A stretch of 31,094 nucleotides of DNA, from positions 1 to 31,094 of the forward strand of contig DATKVN010000007.1 in assembly GCA_035530055.1 (NCBI GenBank). The letters run 5' to 3'. Both the position numbers and the translations under genes were made by a program. This DNA comes from a bacterium. Lineage in GTDB: Bacteria > UBA6262 > WVXT01. The notes beneath the pieces were generated by a model. The model was not told where the DNA came from, made no database searches, and saw only the letters and a list, made by a program, of their open reading frames with translations. Shown here piece after piece: positions 6,804 to 15,286 of this stretch (within the stretch, counting starts at the first letter, position 1; each line of letters begins with the position of its first letter).

Positions 6804-8710
6804 TTCTCTATTTCCTTTCGGGCTCTTTCCAGATTCTTTTGAGCTGTCTCCAGGTCAGGATGGAAAAGAAGTGCATTCTCCCAGGCTTCTATCGCTTCCT
6901 TTAAATTTCCTTTGGTATACTCTACCAGCCCTTTCCGATTGTACTCTTCGGCTTTCTCTTTACATTCCTCATTGATTCTAAGAATCTCTTCTTGAGCCTG
7001 TTCATGTTCTGGATTCAACCTGAGCACATTGTTAAACGTATGCAGTGCTCCCAGCAATTTGTCTTCGCCATGAAGGATAAGTCCTTGTTCATAGTAACAA
7101 ATAACAGTATGCTCCAACGCTGCTTTATGGTCAGGAGCAAGAACTAATGCCTCATTAAATGATTTAATTGCTTTTGTCCACTGTTTCCTTTGGTAATAAG
7201 TCAATCCCTTTTTAAGGTATGCGGAGATTTTCCTGTTTTTTCTTTCTTCTTCCTGTTTTTTCTTTAAGGCAAATTTGATTTTCTCCAGCTCCCTCTGTTT
7301 ATTCTCAATGAGAGTTATATATTCTTTTGCCTCCCGGTGGTCTGGGTTAAGGGCTAAAACCTTTTTCATTTCATCAAGAGCATTAGAGTAATTCGCCTGT
7401 TCATAATATGAGACTCCTCTTGCAAAAATGGAATTAACGACTTCACCAAACCTCTGCTCAATTCTATTGATGTAATCCTTAGCTCCTTGATGGTCAGTAT
7501 TAAGAGCAATAATATCCTCAAACATTGCCCGCGCAGAAATTAAATCACCTTTTTTGTAATACTTTTCTCCCAGGCTAAAGAAATTAGCGATATCCTTCGC
7601 AACTTCCACTTCCTCTACGCTAACTTCGATGCGGCTCATAAAATCTCGAGCACCTTTATGTCCCGGACTAACTAAAAGAATGTTTTTAAACTCCCTGTGC
7701 GCCTTAAGTATTTGTCCATTATAGAAATATTTCTTCCCTCGCTCAAAATGTTCTTTAATATCTCTTTCAATCATACTCTCTTCATACTCTCTGCCGAAAC
7801 GCAGAGTAGCACTCATACGGTGGCTATTCTCAAAATCTCCTCTGGATAGCCAGGAATAGTCAACTACCAAATTTTTTCCCCCAATCCCTATCCCTAAACG
7901 CAGTCCACTGGACAAATCATCTTTTGACTTGAATCCTGCGCGCAATGCAATCAAATCGTATATTTTGCATTCAACTCCACCATTTACAAAAACACTGTAG
8001 TCAACCGGTATATTAACGTCCACGGCAACAATTGATTTAGCACCAAAGAACTCAAATTCATAAGCACACCCGAGTTTGCCATTTAAAGGAAGGGATGACC
8101 TCTCCTGGATAAACTTAAGTCCTCCTCCGAGGTTTTGAATATTGAATCCCAATCGTAAACCAGAAACAGGCGTCTTCCATAATCCTCCTATGTCCAACGC
8201 ATAGGTGGAAGCTTTCCTATCAGCCAGTTTTTCTGCAATAAATTTAAAATTGACGCCCCCGGAAACGGAAGGAATAATTCTTAAACCATAACATAAACTG
8301 ATTCCTAAATCATACGTGCTTAACTTTTTGGTTTTTATCCCCCCAGGACTATACCCTTGAATATTGGACACACTTAAATAGGATATGCTTCCCCCTAATC
8401 CTCCTCGCAGTTTTCCTACCGGCTGGTTATAAGCCATGAATTGATAGCGTATATCCTCACCCATTTCATTATGCATTAAAGTTACCTCTTTACGCTTTGT
8501 AGTGGCAACTCCAGCCGGATTCCACCAAATAGTGTTAACATCATCTGCTACAGCAACAAAAGCACCCCCCATTCCCAGAGGTCTGGCTCCCACATCTATC
8601 TTTAAGAAATTTGCTCCTGTGGTTCCCCGTCCCTTAGCAAAACAGGCCGGTAGGGAAAAGCCGATGGACAATAAAATAAAGATAATTAATTTATATACGT
8701 ATCTTTTCAT
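6800..8710 (-). CDS. PorV/PorQ-family protein fused to TPR repeats
   Basis: The protein has 636 residues. A signal peptide (about 1-25) is followed by the family signature GANFLKIDVGARPLGMGGAF and WWNPAGVATTK. The beta-barrel-like part runs to about residue 310. From about 320 to the end are repeated helical tetratricopeptide units (for example YYKKGDLISARAMFEDIIALNTDH and AIKSFNEALVLAPDHKAALEH), with a lysine/glutamate-rich coiled stretch near the middle. The barrel part probably sits in the outer membrane. The TPR part would provide a periplasmic protein-binding surface. It begins five bases after the secreted CARDB protein gene and overlaps the kinase gene downstream by four bases. No strong ribosome site precedes the ATG, consistent with coupling. 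Confidence 0.87.
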   Translation of the reverse strand: MKRYVYKLIIFILLSIGFSLPACFAKGRGTTGANFLKIDVGARPLGMGGAFVAVADDVNTIWWNPAGVATTKRKEVTLMHNEMGEDIRYQFMAYNQPVGKLRGGLGGSISYLSVSNIQGYSPGGIKTKKLSTYDLGISLCYGLRIIPSVSGGVNFKFIAEKLADRKASTYALDIGGLWKTPVSGLRLGFNIQNLGGGLKFIQERSSLPLNGKLGCAYEFEFFGAKSIVAVDVNIPVDYSVFVNGGVECKIYDLIALRAGFKSKDDLSSGLRLGIGIGGKNLVVDYSWLSRGDFENSHRMSATLRFGREYEESMIERDIKEHFERGKKYFYNGQILKAHREFKNILLVSPGHKGARDFMSRIEVSVEEVEVAKDIANFFSLGEKYYKKGDLISARAMFEDIIALNTDHQGAKDYINRIEQRFGEVVNSIFARGVSYYEQANYSNALDEMKKVLALNPDHREAKEYITLIENKQRELEKIKFALKKKQEEERKNRKISAYLKKGLTYYQRKQWTKAIKSFNEALVLAPDHKAALEHTVICYYEQGLILHGEDKLLGALHTFNNVLRLNPEHEQAQEEILRINEECKEKAEEYNRKGLVEYTKGNLKEAIEAWENALLFHPDLETAQKNLERARKEIEK

Positions 8711-8715
8711 AATTT

Positions 8716-11052
8716 TTATCGGATGATTATTAACTTTCCTTTTTTCTTATTTTTAGCATCCTTAATTAAGTAAAGACAAACTCCACTTCCCAGCCTATCT
8801 CCCCTATCATTGGTAACGTCCCAGGAATAACTGGTTGCGCCACTTGTATGTTCAATAGTTCTAACAAGTTCACCATTCAGGGTATATATTTTAATCGTGC
8901 ATACAGGCGATATGTTTGTAAAAGTAATATCCGTATCTCCCCGGCTGGGGATAAATGGAACAGGATAAGCATAGGCATCGCTCAAATCGGCTGTTCCACC
9001 ACCATGAAGGCTAAAAACGCTAAAGTGGAACGTATCAGCTGAAACGCGGTTGGACCCACTATCAACTTTTGAACCTGACAATTTCACCCAGAGACTATGT
9101 GACTCATCCAGCCAGTATACTTTTAATGTCTCTTCTCTTAACGGAGGTGATGTTCCATCAACAATTCCATCTTCAGGATTACTATCTTCGTGAGATAAAG
9201 TTATAGTTGCCGGAATTTTAAAGGTGTCAGTAATCGGATTCCCATTGGCATCGAAAGCTTCTATCTCTACCACAGTGGGTTCCAGGGTAAAGGAAAATGG
9301 GTCATCATCATTGTCAAGTTTATTATTGGCATCAATTATATTGGTTTTCCTGGGAGAATCGTCAAGAGGAGAGGTACTTATCTGGACAGAGAAATCCTCT
9401 TTCAATGTTCCCTCATCTAAAATTATTTTCATTTTACTACCGTCTGATACAAAGGTATTCGACTCCCTGTAATTGGAAATAGTGGTAAAACTAAACTCAA
9501 AGCCGGCAAGATTGTGACCATTGGTATCTGTTGCCGTTGTACTAACCGTAACCTGATAAGTAAAATTATTTTTCAGAGGAGGGACGGGCTGAAAAATGAA
9601 TTCATGTCGGCGGGTAATTGCGTCGTAAGAGGGAAAGAAGTCTCCTGAAATTGCCTGGGGAGTTATAGTTTCCCCGTCTTTATTTACAATTGTTTCCACC
9701 TTGATGGCCCCGGTTGTGGTGTAGACATTCATCTGTTCAGCAAAAATAATCTCAATTGAGCTATCAATAGAGATACCCAGAGCGCCATCACGTGGAGAGG
9801 AAAGGAGAGAATGGATTGCCGGGGACGTGCCATCGGCCTCCGTTATATCCGCCTCACCAATATCAAGCAAAGGATTATCATTATCCACGTCGGTAAGTTT
9901 CCCGGTAGCGCTACTGTAAGTAATTTGGGGAAGGGTGCCGGTATCCGGGTCTCCACTTTCAGTAAAGCACAGGTAAATATCATCGTCATCTAACACATCC
10001 GGATGATCTGCCAGAGTGGTAAGCACTCCTATGATACTATGACCTTCAACTGTAAAACCTGCCAGATTGAATTCAGTAGCAGAATCTCTTACATTCTCAT
10101 CGAAAACAATATGATAAGCATCTATACAGCCATCAAGGTCATTATCAATTGTTTCCGCACTTATAACTCTGGGAAAATCTACATAAATTGTTTTATAAGC
10201 TTTATTATTAGTTGTATCCTGTTCAACAATATAATTATCTGGATTTACATAGGCATAAATATCAGGAGACCCAGCAGTAGTAGAGGTGGAGATGGATGCA
10301 GTTACACTTCCTCCTTCCCCTGGAACTGGAGATACTTCGTCTGTACCAATTAGTTTATTTAAAGATGGGTCGCCATCATAGAATTTAACCACAGTTGTTG
10401 TGGAGCGATATGCTTTAAACAGCAAATCGCGTTTCTGCCATTCTGTCCATATATCTCCCTGATTAGATGAGTAAACCTCTATGCCGTTACCATAACAGTT
10501 ATGAGATGTCTGTATTACTGAATACCCATCTGAGCCACCCACAGCATAATTGTGCGTTACTATCCAGTAGGTAACACCTCCTGATAAAGGAACTAATTCG
10601 GGAAAGGTAAAATCAATCCAATACCAAAATAGGTCACTACTATTTTCTGTGCTTGAGGCAATCTCATAGCCGCTTGGTACATTGCTTGCTGTATTTGTCT
10701 CAATGGTTACAGTTAATGAATCATCAACGCCAATATCTTTTATATAAAGACTTACACCTGTTAACTTAACATCCTCTGTATATTGGAACGATTGAGCTAG
10801 CCAAACATCGGAACTTAATTCAACTTGATACAGTTCTGGTTCCATCTCTTCAGTATTCTTGGTAAAAACTCGTTCAGAGTAGCCGGTGCCATCGTTACGC
10901 ACAGTTGCTGAAATAGTGAATACTTCACCTGAGTCAGGGTAATCTTCACTGAACAGGATGTTAGAGACAGTCAAGTCAGGAAGGGCCCAGCAATGCGGGA
11001 CAGAAATGGCGAGAAATAAAAATAATAATAAATAAATCTTTATGTTTTTCAT
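8716..11052 (-). CDS. Secreted CARDB / Ig-like protein with C-terminal sorting domain
   Basis: From ATG 11052 the protein is 778 residues. It starts with signal peptide MKNIKIYLLLFLFLAISVPH and cleavage near CWA. A CARDB adhesion domain starts at about residue 24 (LPDLTVSNI) but is interrupted from about 63 to 217 by a jelly-roll-like segment (WLAQSFQYTEDVKLTGVSLY). CARDB strands resume at about 218-292 (TVVKFYDGDPS to TNNKAYKTIYVD). A Big_5-type Ig-like domain follows later (SPRDGALGISIDSSIEIIF). The last ~85 residues form a FlgD-like sorting domain (AYPVPFIPSRG...VCLYLIKDAKNKKKGKLIIIR). It is probably cargo of the PorV-like neighbour. A longer frame to 11163 adds 37 residues ahead of the signal peptide and is rejected. 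Confidence 0.83.
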   Translation of the reverse strand: MKNIKIYLLLFLFLAISVPHCWALPDLTVSNILFSEDYPDSGEVFTISATVRNDGTGYSERVFTKNTEEMEPELYQVELSSDVWLAQSFQYTEDVKLTGVSLYIKDIGVDDSLTVTIETNTASNVPSGYEIASSTENSSDLFWYWIDFTFPELVPLSGGVTYWIVTHNYAVGGSDGYSVIQTSHNCYGNGIEVYSSNQGDIWTEWQKRDLLFKAYRSTTTVVKFYDGDPSLNKLIGTDEVSPVPGEGGSVTASISTSTTAGSPDIYAYVNPDNYIVEQDTTNNKAYKTIYVDFPRVISAETIDNDLDGCIDAYHIVFDENVRDSATEFNLAGFTVEGHSIIGVLTTLADHPDVLDDDDIYLCFTESGDPDTGTLPQITYSSATGKLTDVDNDNPLLDIGEADITEADGTSPAIHSLLSSPRDGALGISIDSSIEIIFAEQMNVYTTTGAIKVETIVNKDGETITPQAISGDFFPSYDAITRRHEFIFQPVPPLKNNFTYQVTVSTTATDTNGHNLAGFEFSFTTISNYRESNTFVSDGSKMKIILDEGTLKEDFSVQISTSPLDDSPRKTNIIDANNKLDNDDDPFSFTLEPTVVEIEAFDANGNPITDTFKIPATITLSHEDSNPEDGIVDGTSPPLREETLKVYWLDESHSLWVKLSGSKVDSGSNRVSADTFHFSVFSLHGGGTADLSDAYAYPVPFIPSRGDTDITFTNISPVCTIKIYTLNGELVRTIEHTSGATSYSWDVTNDRGDRLGSGVCLYLIKDAKNKKKGKLIIIR

Positions 11053-11119
11053 TTTTGTATCAAGATATGCCTGCTTATCGCTTGGCTTCTTGCGAAAAGC
11101 ATAGGAATCCCTATCTTTT

Positions 11120-11148
11120 AGTCTACTGCAAATTCTCCAAAAACGCAA
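11120..11148 (-). promoter_or_regulatory. Possible promoter of the minus-strand surface-protein operon
   Basis: On the minus strand, TTGCGT (11143-11148), a 17-nt spacer and TAGACT (11120-11125) lie about 70 nt before the ATG at 11052. The boxes are weaker than others in this window. The leader that follows contains an AAAAG-ATAGG/CCTAT-CTTTT hairpin of unknown role. Confidence 0.4.
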
Positions 11149-11213
11149 GGGAAAAAACAGCAATACGCAGAAAAACGACAGTTTTTAAGAGACTTCTTTA
11201 GAATAGTTTTGCC

Positions 11214-11242
11214 TTGACCGAGTGATAGCATTTTGATATACT
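11214..11242 (+). promoter_or_regulatory. Sigma-70-type promoter for the lipid-kinase operon
   Basis: TTGACC (11214-11219), a 17-nt spacer and TATACT (11237-11242) predict initiation near 11249. That is about 26 nt before the ATG at 11275 and excludes the TTG at 11233 as a start codon, since it lies inside the promoter. Confidence 0.8.
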
Positions 11243-11274
11243 TTGGTCAAAGTAAAGTAAGGAAATTTGCTATT

Positions 11275-12174
11275 ATGAGAATGAAATTAATTGTAAATCC
11301 TTTATCTGGTGGCAAGAAAGTAGAAACTTACCTTCCCAGAATTAGAGAAATTCTGGGAAGGGATAATCTACTTAGTTTAGCTATAACTAAAGAGAAAAAT
11401 AGTGCCTTTCAGGAAGTTCAGAAAGTAAGCCGGGAAGAGTATGACCTGATTGTGGTCTGTGGAGGCGATGGGACTTTAAATGAGGTAATTAATGGAGTGG
11501 TTTCTTCCCACAGTTCCCTTCCTATAGGATTTGTTCCCTGCGGTACAAGTAATATTTATGCGCTTTCTGCAGGTATTCCCCTTGACCCTATCCAAGCCTG
11601 TGAAATTGTTCTTAAAAAATATGTAAGGAAAATCGACTTAGGTAAAGTGGGGAGTGGTAATTCTTTCCGCTATTTTGTTTCCATGGCAGGAATAGGATAC
11701 GAGGCTTCGGTAATTAAATCACTGAATCCTAACCTGGTAAGAACCTTAGGGGGAATTCCTGCTCATTTAGTAGCAGGTGTGGGTGTGTTGATTAAGCACC
11801 AGAGAATTGAACTTTCTATTAAACTGGACGGTTCTTCCTGTCGAGGTTTTGAGGCCATCATCTCCAACGGGAGTTTCTACGGTGTATCTTCCATAATTGC
11901 TCCTGAAGCCGACATGGCTGATGGCTATCTGGACGTTATTATATTTAAAAAAGGTAGAAGAAGAGATGTTCTTCGTCATGTTTTGGGCGTTTTGAGAGGA
12001 CGCCATATTTATTTTAAGGATGTGGAATATACTAAGGCAAAGAAGATAGAGATCAATGCTCCCAAGGAAGTGTGGATACAGGTTGATGGAGAAATTATGG
12101 GCACTCTCCCTCAAAAGTTCGAAATCTGTCCTCAGGCTATTCAGGTAATTTTGCCCGAGACAAAATCTGCTTAA
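11275..12174 (+). CDS. Diacylglycerol/lipid kinase family protein (YegS/DagK-like)
   Basis: The protein has 299 residues from ATG 11275. It has the N-terminal KLIVNPLSGGKK motif and the VVCGGDGTLNEVINGV nucleotide-binding motif of the DAGK catalytic domain. The GFVPCGTSNIYA segment and a C-terminal beta domain ending in ...IQVDGEIMGTLPQKFEI are also typical. The family phosphorylates diacylglycerol or related lipids at the membrane; the exact substrate is not readable here. A TAAGGA ribosome site lies about a dozen bases upstream. A nearby ATG at 11281 is an alternative start. It is followed after 13 bases by a CPBP protease gene, so the two probably share the 11214 promoter. Confidence 0.9.
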   Translation: MRMKLIVNPLSGGKKVETYLPRIREILGRDNLLSLAITKEKNSAFQEVQKVSREEYDLIVVCGGDGTLNEVINGVVSSHSSLPIGFVPCGTSNIYALSAGIPLDPIQACEIVLKKYVRKIDLGKVGSGNSFRYFVSMAGIGYEASVIKSLNPNLVRTLGGIPAHLVAGVGVLIKHQRIELSIKLDGSSCRGFEAIISNGSFYGVSSIIAPEADMADGYLDVIIFKKGRRRDVLRHVLGVLRGRHIYFKDVEYTKAKKIEINAPKEVWIQVDGEIMGTLPQKFEICPQAIQVILPETKSA

Positions 12175-12187
12175 TAAGGGAGGAAGA

Positions 12188-12892
12188 TTGAGATTCATCG
12201 AAACCTTAAAAGAAGGGGATTGGAAAATAAAAATTCTGCTCCTTTCTGTCCCCGTGATTTTATTAGTCTACATCTACCATGGGATGGACGAGGCATTTGC
12301 GCGATATTTTTCTCATCTTTCTAGTTTGTACTATTTCGACATATATCGTTACGTTTACCAATTTTTGGCTACACTTGTTCTGTTTTTTCTCTTTCCTTTA
12401 ATAATCATAAAATTGGTTTTCAAGGAGAAACTTAAAAATTACGGACTGTCATTGGGAGATAAAAGATATGGATTACGATTTATTATTATAACTATTCCTC
12501 TTATTGTAACTCCCATAATATTTCTGGCCTCACATATGCCCCAGGTTCGCGCAGAATACCCACTATCAAAACTGGTCCAGGATAATGCTTCGGTCTTCTT
12601 ATTGTATGAATTTTCTTATGTTTTGCTATATTATGTGGGCTGGGAGTTTTTCTTTAGAGGATACATGCTATTTGGATTGAGGGAAAAATTCGGTGATACC
12701 TATGCAATTTTACTGCAAGTTATTCCCTCTGCTCTCTTGCATTTTAATAAGCCAGAGTCGGAATTCTTAGGGTCAATAGTTCTGGGAATAGTATTGGGCT
12801 ACCTTGCTTTACGAACCCGGTCTATACTGTATCCCTTAATAATCCATTCCTGTATAGGAGTCTTCACGGACCTATTCGTAACCATCCTGTAA
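12188..12892 (+). CDS. CPBP-family intramembrane metalloprotease
   Basis: This 234-residue, strongly hydrophobic protein has about six to eight membrane segments. It carries the CPBP (Abi/CAAX protease) motifs: GWEFFFRGYM with E153 and R157, HFNKPESE with H185, and IIHSCIGVFTD with H220. The first glutamate of the classical EExxxR motif is replaced by tryptophan, a variant I recall from other members. Such proteins cleave membrane substrates; no specific target can be assigned. It starts with TTG just after a clear GGGAGG ribosome site and lies 13 bases after the lipid-kinase gene, so it is probably the second gene of that operon. A strong terminator follows. Confidence 0.85.
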   Translation: MRFIETLKEGDWKIKILLLSVPVILLVYIYHGMDEAFARYFSHLSSLYYFDIYRYVYQFLATLVLFFLFPLIIIKLVFKEKLKNYGLSLGDKRYGLRFIIITIPLIVTPIIFLASHMPQVRAEYPLSKLVQDNASVFLLYEFSYVLLYYVGWEFFFRGYMLFGLREKFGDTYAILLQVIPSALLHFNKPESEFLGSIVLGIVLGYLALRTRSILYPLIIHSCIGVFTDLFVTIL

Positions 12893-12905
12893 AAGAGGTG
12901 AGTGC

Positions 12906-12965
12906 AAAAAAAGTGACAGGTACAATATTTATGACGGCAGAGAAAAAAGTACCTGTCACCTTTTT
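12906..12965 (+). terminator. Strong terminator hairpin, repeat-like
   Basis: The A-tract plus GTGACAGGTAC (to 12923) pairs with GTACCTGTCAC plus a T-tract (12949-12965). The stem is flanked by A and T runs on both sides, so it could terminate in either direction. It ends the lipid-kinase/CPBP transcript only a few bases before the epimerase ATG. Confidence 0.8.
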
Positions 12966-12970
12966 CTGAT

Positions 12971-13975
12971 ATGAGAGCTTTTATTACTGGAATAAATGGT
13001 TTTATTGGAAGCAATCTGGCAACACGCCTAATCGCCGAGGGTCAAGAAGTATCGGGCCTGGTGAGGAAGACCAGTGATTTATCTTTCCTTGAAGGGTTAA
13101 AAGTAAAATTATTCTCTGGAGATTTATCAGATAAAGCGTTATTAGATAAAGCTACTCAAGGAGTTGATATAGTATACCATGTGGCAGGACGGGCATCCGA
13201 TTGGGGACCAATAGAACTATTTAGAAAAGTAAACGTAGAAGGTACCAAGAACCTTATGGAAAGCTCACTTAAATCTGGAGTCAAAAGATTCGTGTTTATC
13301 AGTTCTGCTGCGGTTCATGGTTTTAGAGGCTTCCGCGATGCTACAGAGGATTCTCCGAAGACAGCTACCATCTTTCCCTACTGCATAACCAAAAAGGAAG
13401 CAGAGGATTTGGTAAATAGATACCATAGAGAAAAGGGTTTACCCACATTGATTATCAGGCCGGGGAATGTTTTTGGGCCAAGAGACCGAGTAACTTTTGT
13501 AAAAATGGCAGAACTCATAGAGAAGGGACAGATGGTCTACATTAGTGGAGGAAGACCTTTAACCTGTCCCACATATGTTGAAAATCTCATAGATGCCATT
13601 CTACTTGCCGTAAACAGAAAGGAAACAGTAGGAGAAACGTTCATTATCACCGACGGGCTGGAAATCACCTGGAAGGAGTACTTTGACAAGATTGCCGAGA
13701 AGCTCGGCGTGAGAAGACCTCTGTTCTCTGTCCCTTACCCTGTAGCCTATTCTGCCGCGGCTGTCTGTGAGGCAACCTTAAAATTGTTCAGGTCAGAGAA
13801 GCCACCTATAATAACTCGCTACAGAATAGCCATTGCGGGTAAGGATTACCATTTCAGTATAGAAAAAGCGAGGACTAACCTTGGCTACCGACCAAGAGTC
13901 TCTCTGGATGAAGCTATGGAAAGAACAGTGAAATGGTATAAGAGCAATTCAAAATATCGGATTAAGTCTTCTTAA
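12971..13975 (+). CDS. NAD-dependent epimerase/dehydratase (extended SDR)
   Basis: The protein has 334 residues. It has the Rossmann dinucleotide motif TGINGFIGSN (T6-G7-x-x-G10-x-x-G13), the SSAAVHG active-site serine segment and the catalytic YCITK (Y137, K141). The sequence resembles the 3-beta-hydroxysteroid-dehydrogenase / sugar-epimerase branch of extended short-chain dehydrogenases. The substrate is not evident and could be a nucleotide sugar or another hydroxy compound. The ATG lies six bases after the T-tract of the preceding terminator, and I see neither a ribosome site nor a promoter between them. Either transcription reads through the hairpin or the start differs. It is convergent with the GNAT-like gene, with 12 bases between them. 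Confidence 0.88.
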   Translation: MRAFITGINGFIGSNLATRLIAEGQEVSGLVRKTSDLSFLEGLKVKLFSGDLSDKALLDKATQGVDIVYHVAGRASDWGPIELFRKVNVEGTKNLMESSLKSGVKRFVFISSAAVHGFRGFRDATEDSPKTATIFPYCITKKEAEDLVNRYHREKGLPTLIIRPGNVFGPRDRVTFVKMAELIEKGQMVYISGGRPLTCPTYVENLIDAILLAVNRKETVGETFIITDGLEITWKEYFDKIAEKLGVRRPLFSVPYPVAYSAAAVCEATLKLFRSEKPPIITRYRIAIAGKDYHFSIEKARTNLGYRPRVSLDEAMERTVKWYKSNSKYRIKSS

Positions 13976-13987
13976 ATCTTAATGCTT

Positions 13988-15109
13988 TCAAATATTGGTC
14001 TGATATGCCCTGTACTTCTTGTATAATTTACCACCCATCATTTCGGCTGCTCGCTGGGTTAAGATGTTATCTTCCAGCACCCATGAAGACTCACAATATT
14101 TATAACCTACCCTCCGGCAACCTTTCAATCCTTCCAATATAAGGAGGGTCTCAATTCCTCTCTTCTGATACTCTTTTACTACCCCCATAATTGGTAAGCG
14201 CTGAGTAGTAATCTTCTTCCTGTACCATAGGAATTTCAGAATAGTCCAGGGATTCAACTTCCCGTTCATCCTTTTAGTAACCTCATTATAGTTAGGAACC
14301 GTAATTAACATTCCTACTGGCTTACCATCTACTTCAGCCATGGGAATTGTCCCGGGCACGAGAAAAGACTTTAGCTTCATAGCCTCAGTGTAGAACTCCT
14401 CCTTTGTCCAGGGAACGAATCCCCAGTTTTTTTCCCAGGCATTATTATAGATTGTACGAACATTTTCCACTTCGTTTTCCCATGCTTTTAGATTGCCTTG
14501 TCGAATTTTAACATCCGGATTTTTCTCTCTTATTTTCTTTGCCACTTTTTCCAATCTTTCTAAGGGAGCCTTATCTACCTCTATCAAATAGGCAAAGAAA
14601 TCCATTCCTTTAACTAAACCATATCTTTCCATAAAATCGATATAGTACTCTGGATTGTAAGTCATCAAAATGTAAGGGCTGGAGTCAAATCCTTCTATAA
14701 GAACACCCACTTCGTCGTTAGTAGAAGGATTCATTGGACCAGCCATTTTTTCCATTCCTTTCCCTTTTAGCCATTCCCTTGCCCTGTTAAACAAATTTTC
14801 GGCAATTGTATAATCTTCCAGGGACTCGAAGAACCCAAAAAACCCCATTTTTTCCTTCTGAAAATTTATATAGTTATGGTCAATTATGGCGGAAATCCTC
14901 CCCACTAATTTGCCATCTCTTCTGGCAAGGAAAAGCTCCTTCTCCGCATGTTGCCAGAAAGGGTTCTTTTCACTTAAAATAAGTTTTACATCCTTAATTA
15001 ATGGTGGCACCCAATAAGGGTCATTTTGATAAACCCTCCAGGGAAATTTCATAAAATCCCTTAACTCCTTCTTAGTTTTTACTTCTCTAACCTCAATATT
15101 TCCTGCCAT
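13988..15109 (-). CDS. GNAT-fold acyltransferase-like protein
   Basis: The protein has 373 residues from ATG 15109. It begins with IEVREVKTKKELRDFMKFPWRVYQNDPYWVPP, a segment I recognise from a family of large GNAT-like proteins of unknown substrate. A FLARRDGKLVGRISAIID strand pair typical of the acyl-CoA-binding core follows. Near the C-terminus is VVKEYQKRGIETLLILEGL, resembling the GNAT Q/RxxGxG/A loop. A strong AAAGGAG site precedes ATG 15109. The frame extends six residues further upstream but would have to use a start that includes the ribosome site. It may be the last gene of the folP run, separated from it by a repeat. Confidence 0.72.
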   Translation of the reverse strand: MAGNIEVREVKTKKELRDFMKFPWRVYQNDPYWVPPLIKDVKLILSEKNPFWQHAEKELFLARRDGKLVGRISAIIDHNYINFQKEKMGFFGFFESLEDYTIAENLFNRAREWLKGKGMEKMAGPMNPSTNDEVGVLIEGFDSSPYILMTYNPEYYIDFMERYGLVKGMDFFAYLIEVDKAPLERLEKVAKKIREKNPDVKIRQGNLKAWENEVENVRTIYNNAWEKNWGFVPWTKEEFYTEAMKLKSFLVPGTIPMAEVDGKPVGMLITVPNYNEVTKRMNGKLNPWTILKFLWYRKKITTQRLPIMGVVKEYQKRGIETLLILEGLKGCRRVGYKYCESSWVLEDNILTQRAAEMMGGKLYKKYRAYQTNI

Positions 15110-15147
15110 GTTCTTCTCCTTTCGCAACAGTTCTTATTACCATAATT

Positions 15148-15253
15148 GTAGGGGCTCAATTCATTGAGCCCGTTCCTCAGGGTTCGATAAATCGAACCCC
15201 TACATAATGTGAATCATCCTGTGCATCGGGCGACCACAGCGGGTCGCCCCTAC
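15148..15253. repeat. GTAGGGG-bordered palindromic repeat plus partial copy
   Basis: GTAGGGGCTC (from 15148) faces ...CCCCTAC (to 15203). Two internal stems are GGGCTCAAT/ATTGAGCCC and GGGTTCGAT/ATCGAACCC. A second, partial copy at 15228-15253 has GGGCGACC/GGTCGCCC and again ends in CCCTAC. The repeat occupies the gap between folP and the GNAT-like gene. Confidence 0.75.
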
Positions 15254-15286
15254 ACGACTGTTACCCCTTCCACAATGGTTTCTTAT

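Noticed and set aside
11050-11130. Leader hairpin with CTAAAAG...CTATG resembling a GEMM receptor
   Set aside because: The remaining GEMM elements (GACGCAAAGCC core, GNRA-capped P2, closing P1) are missing.
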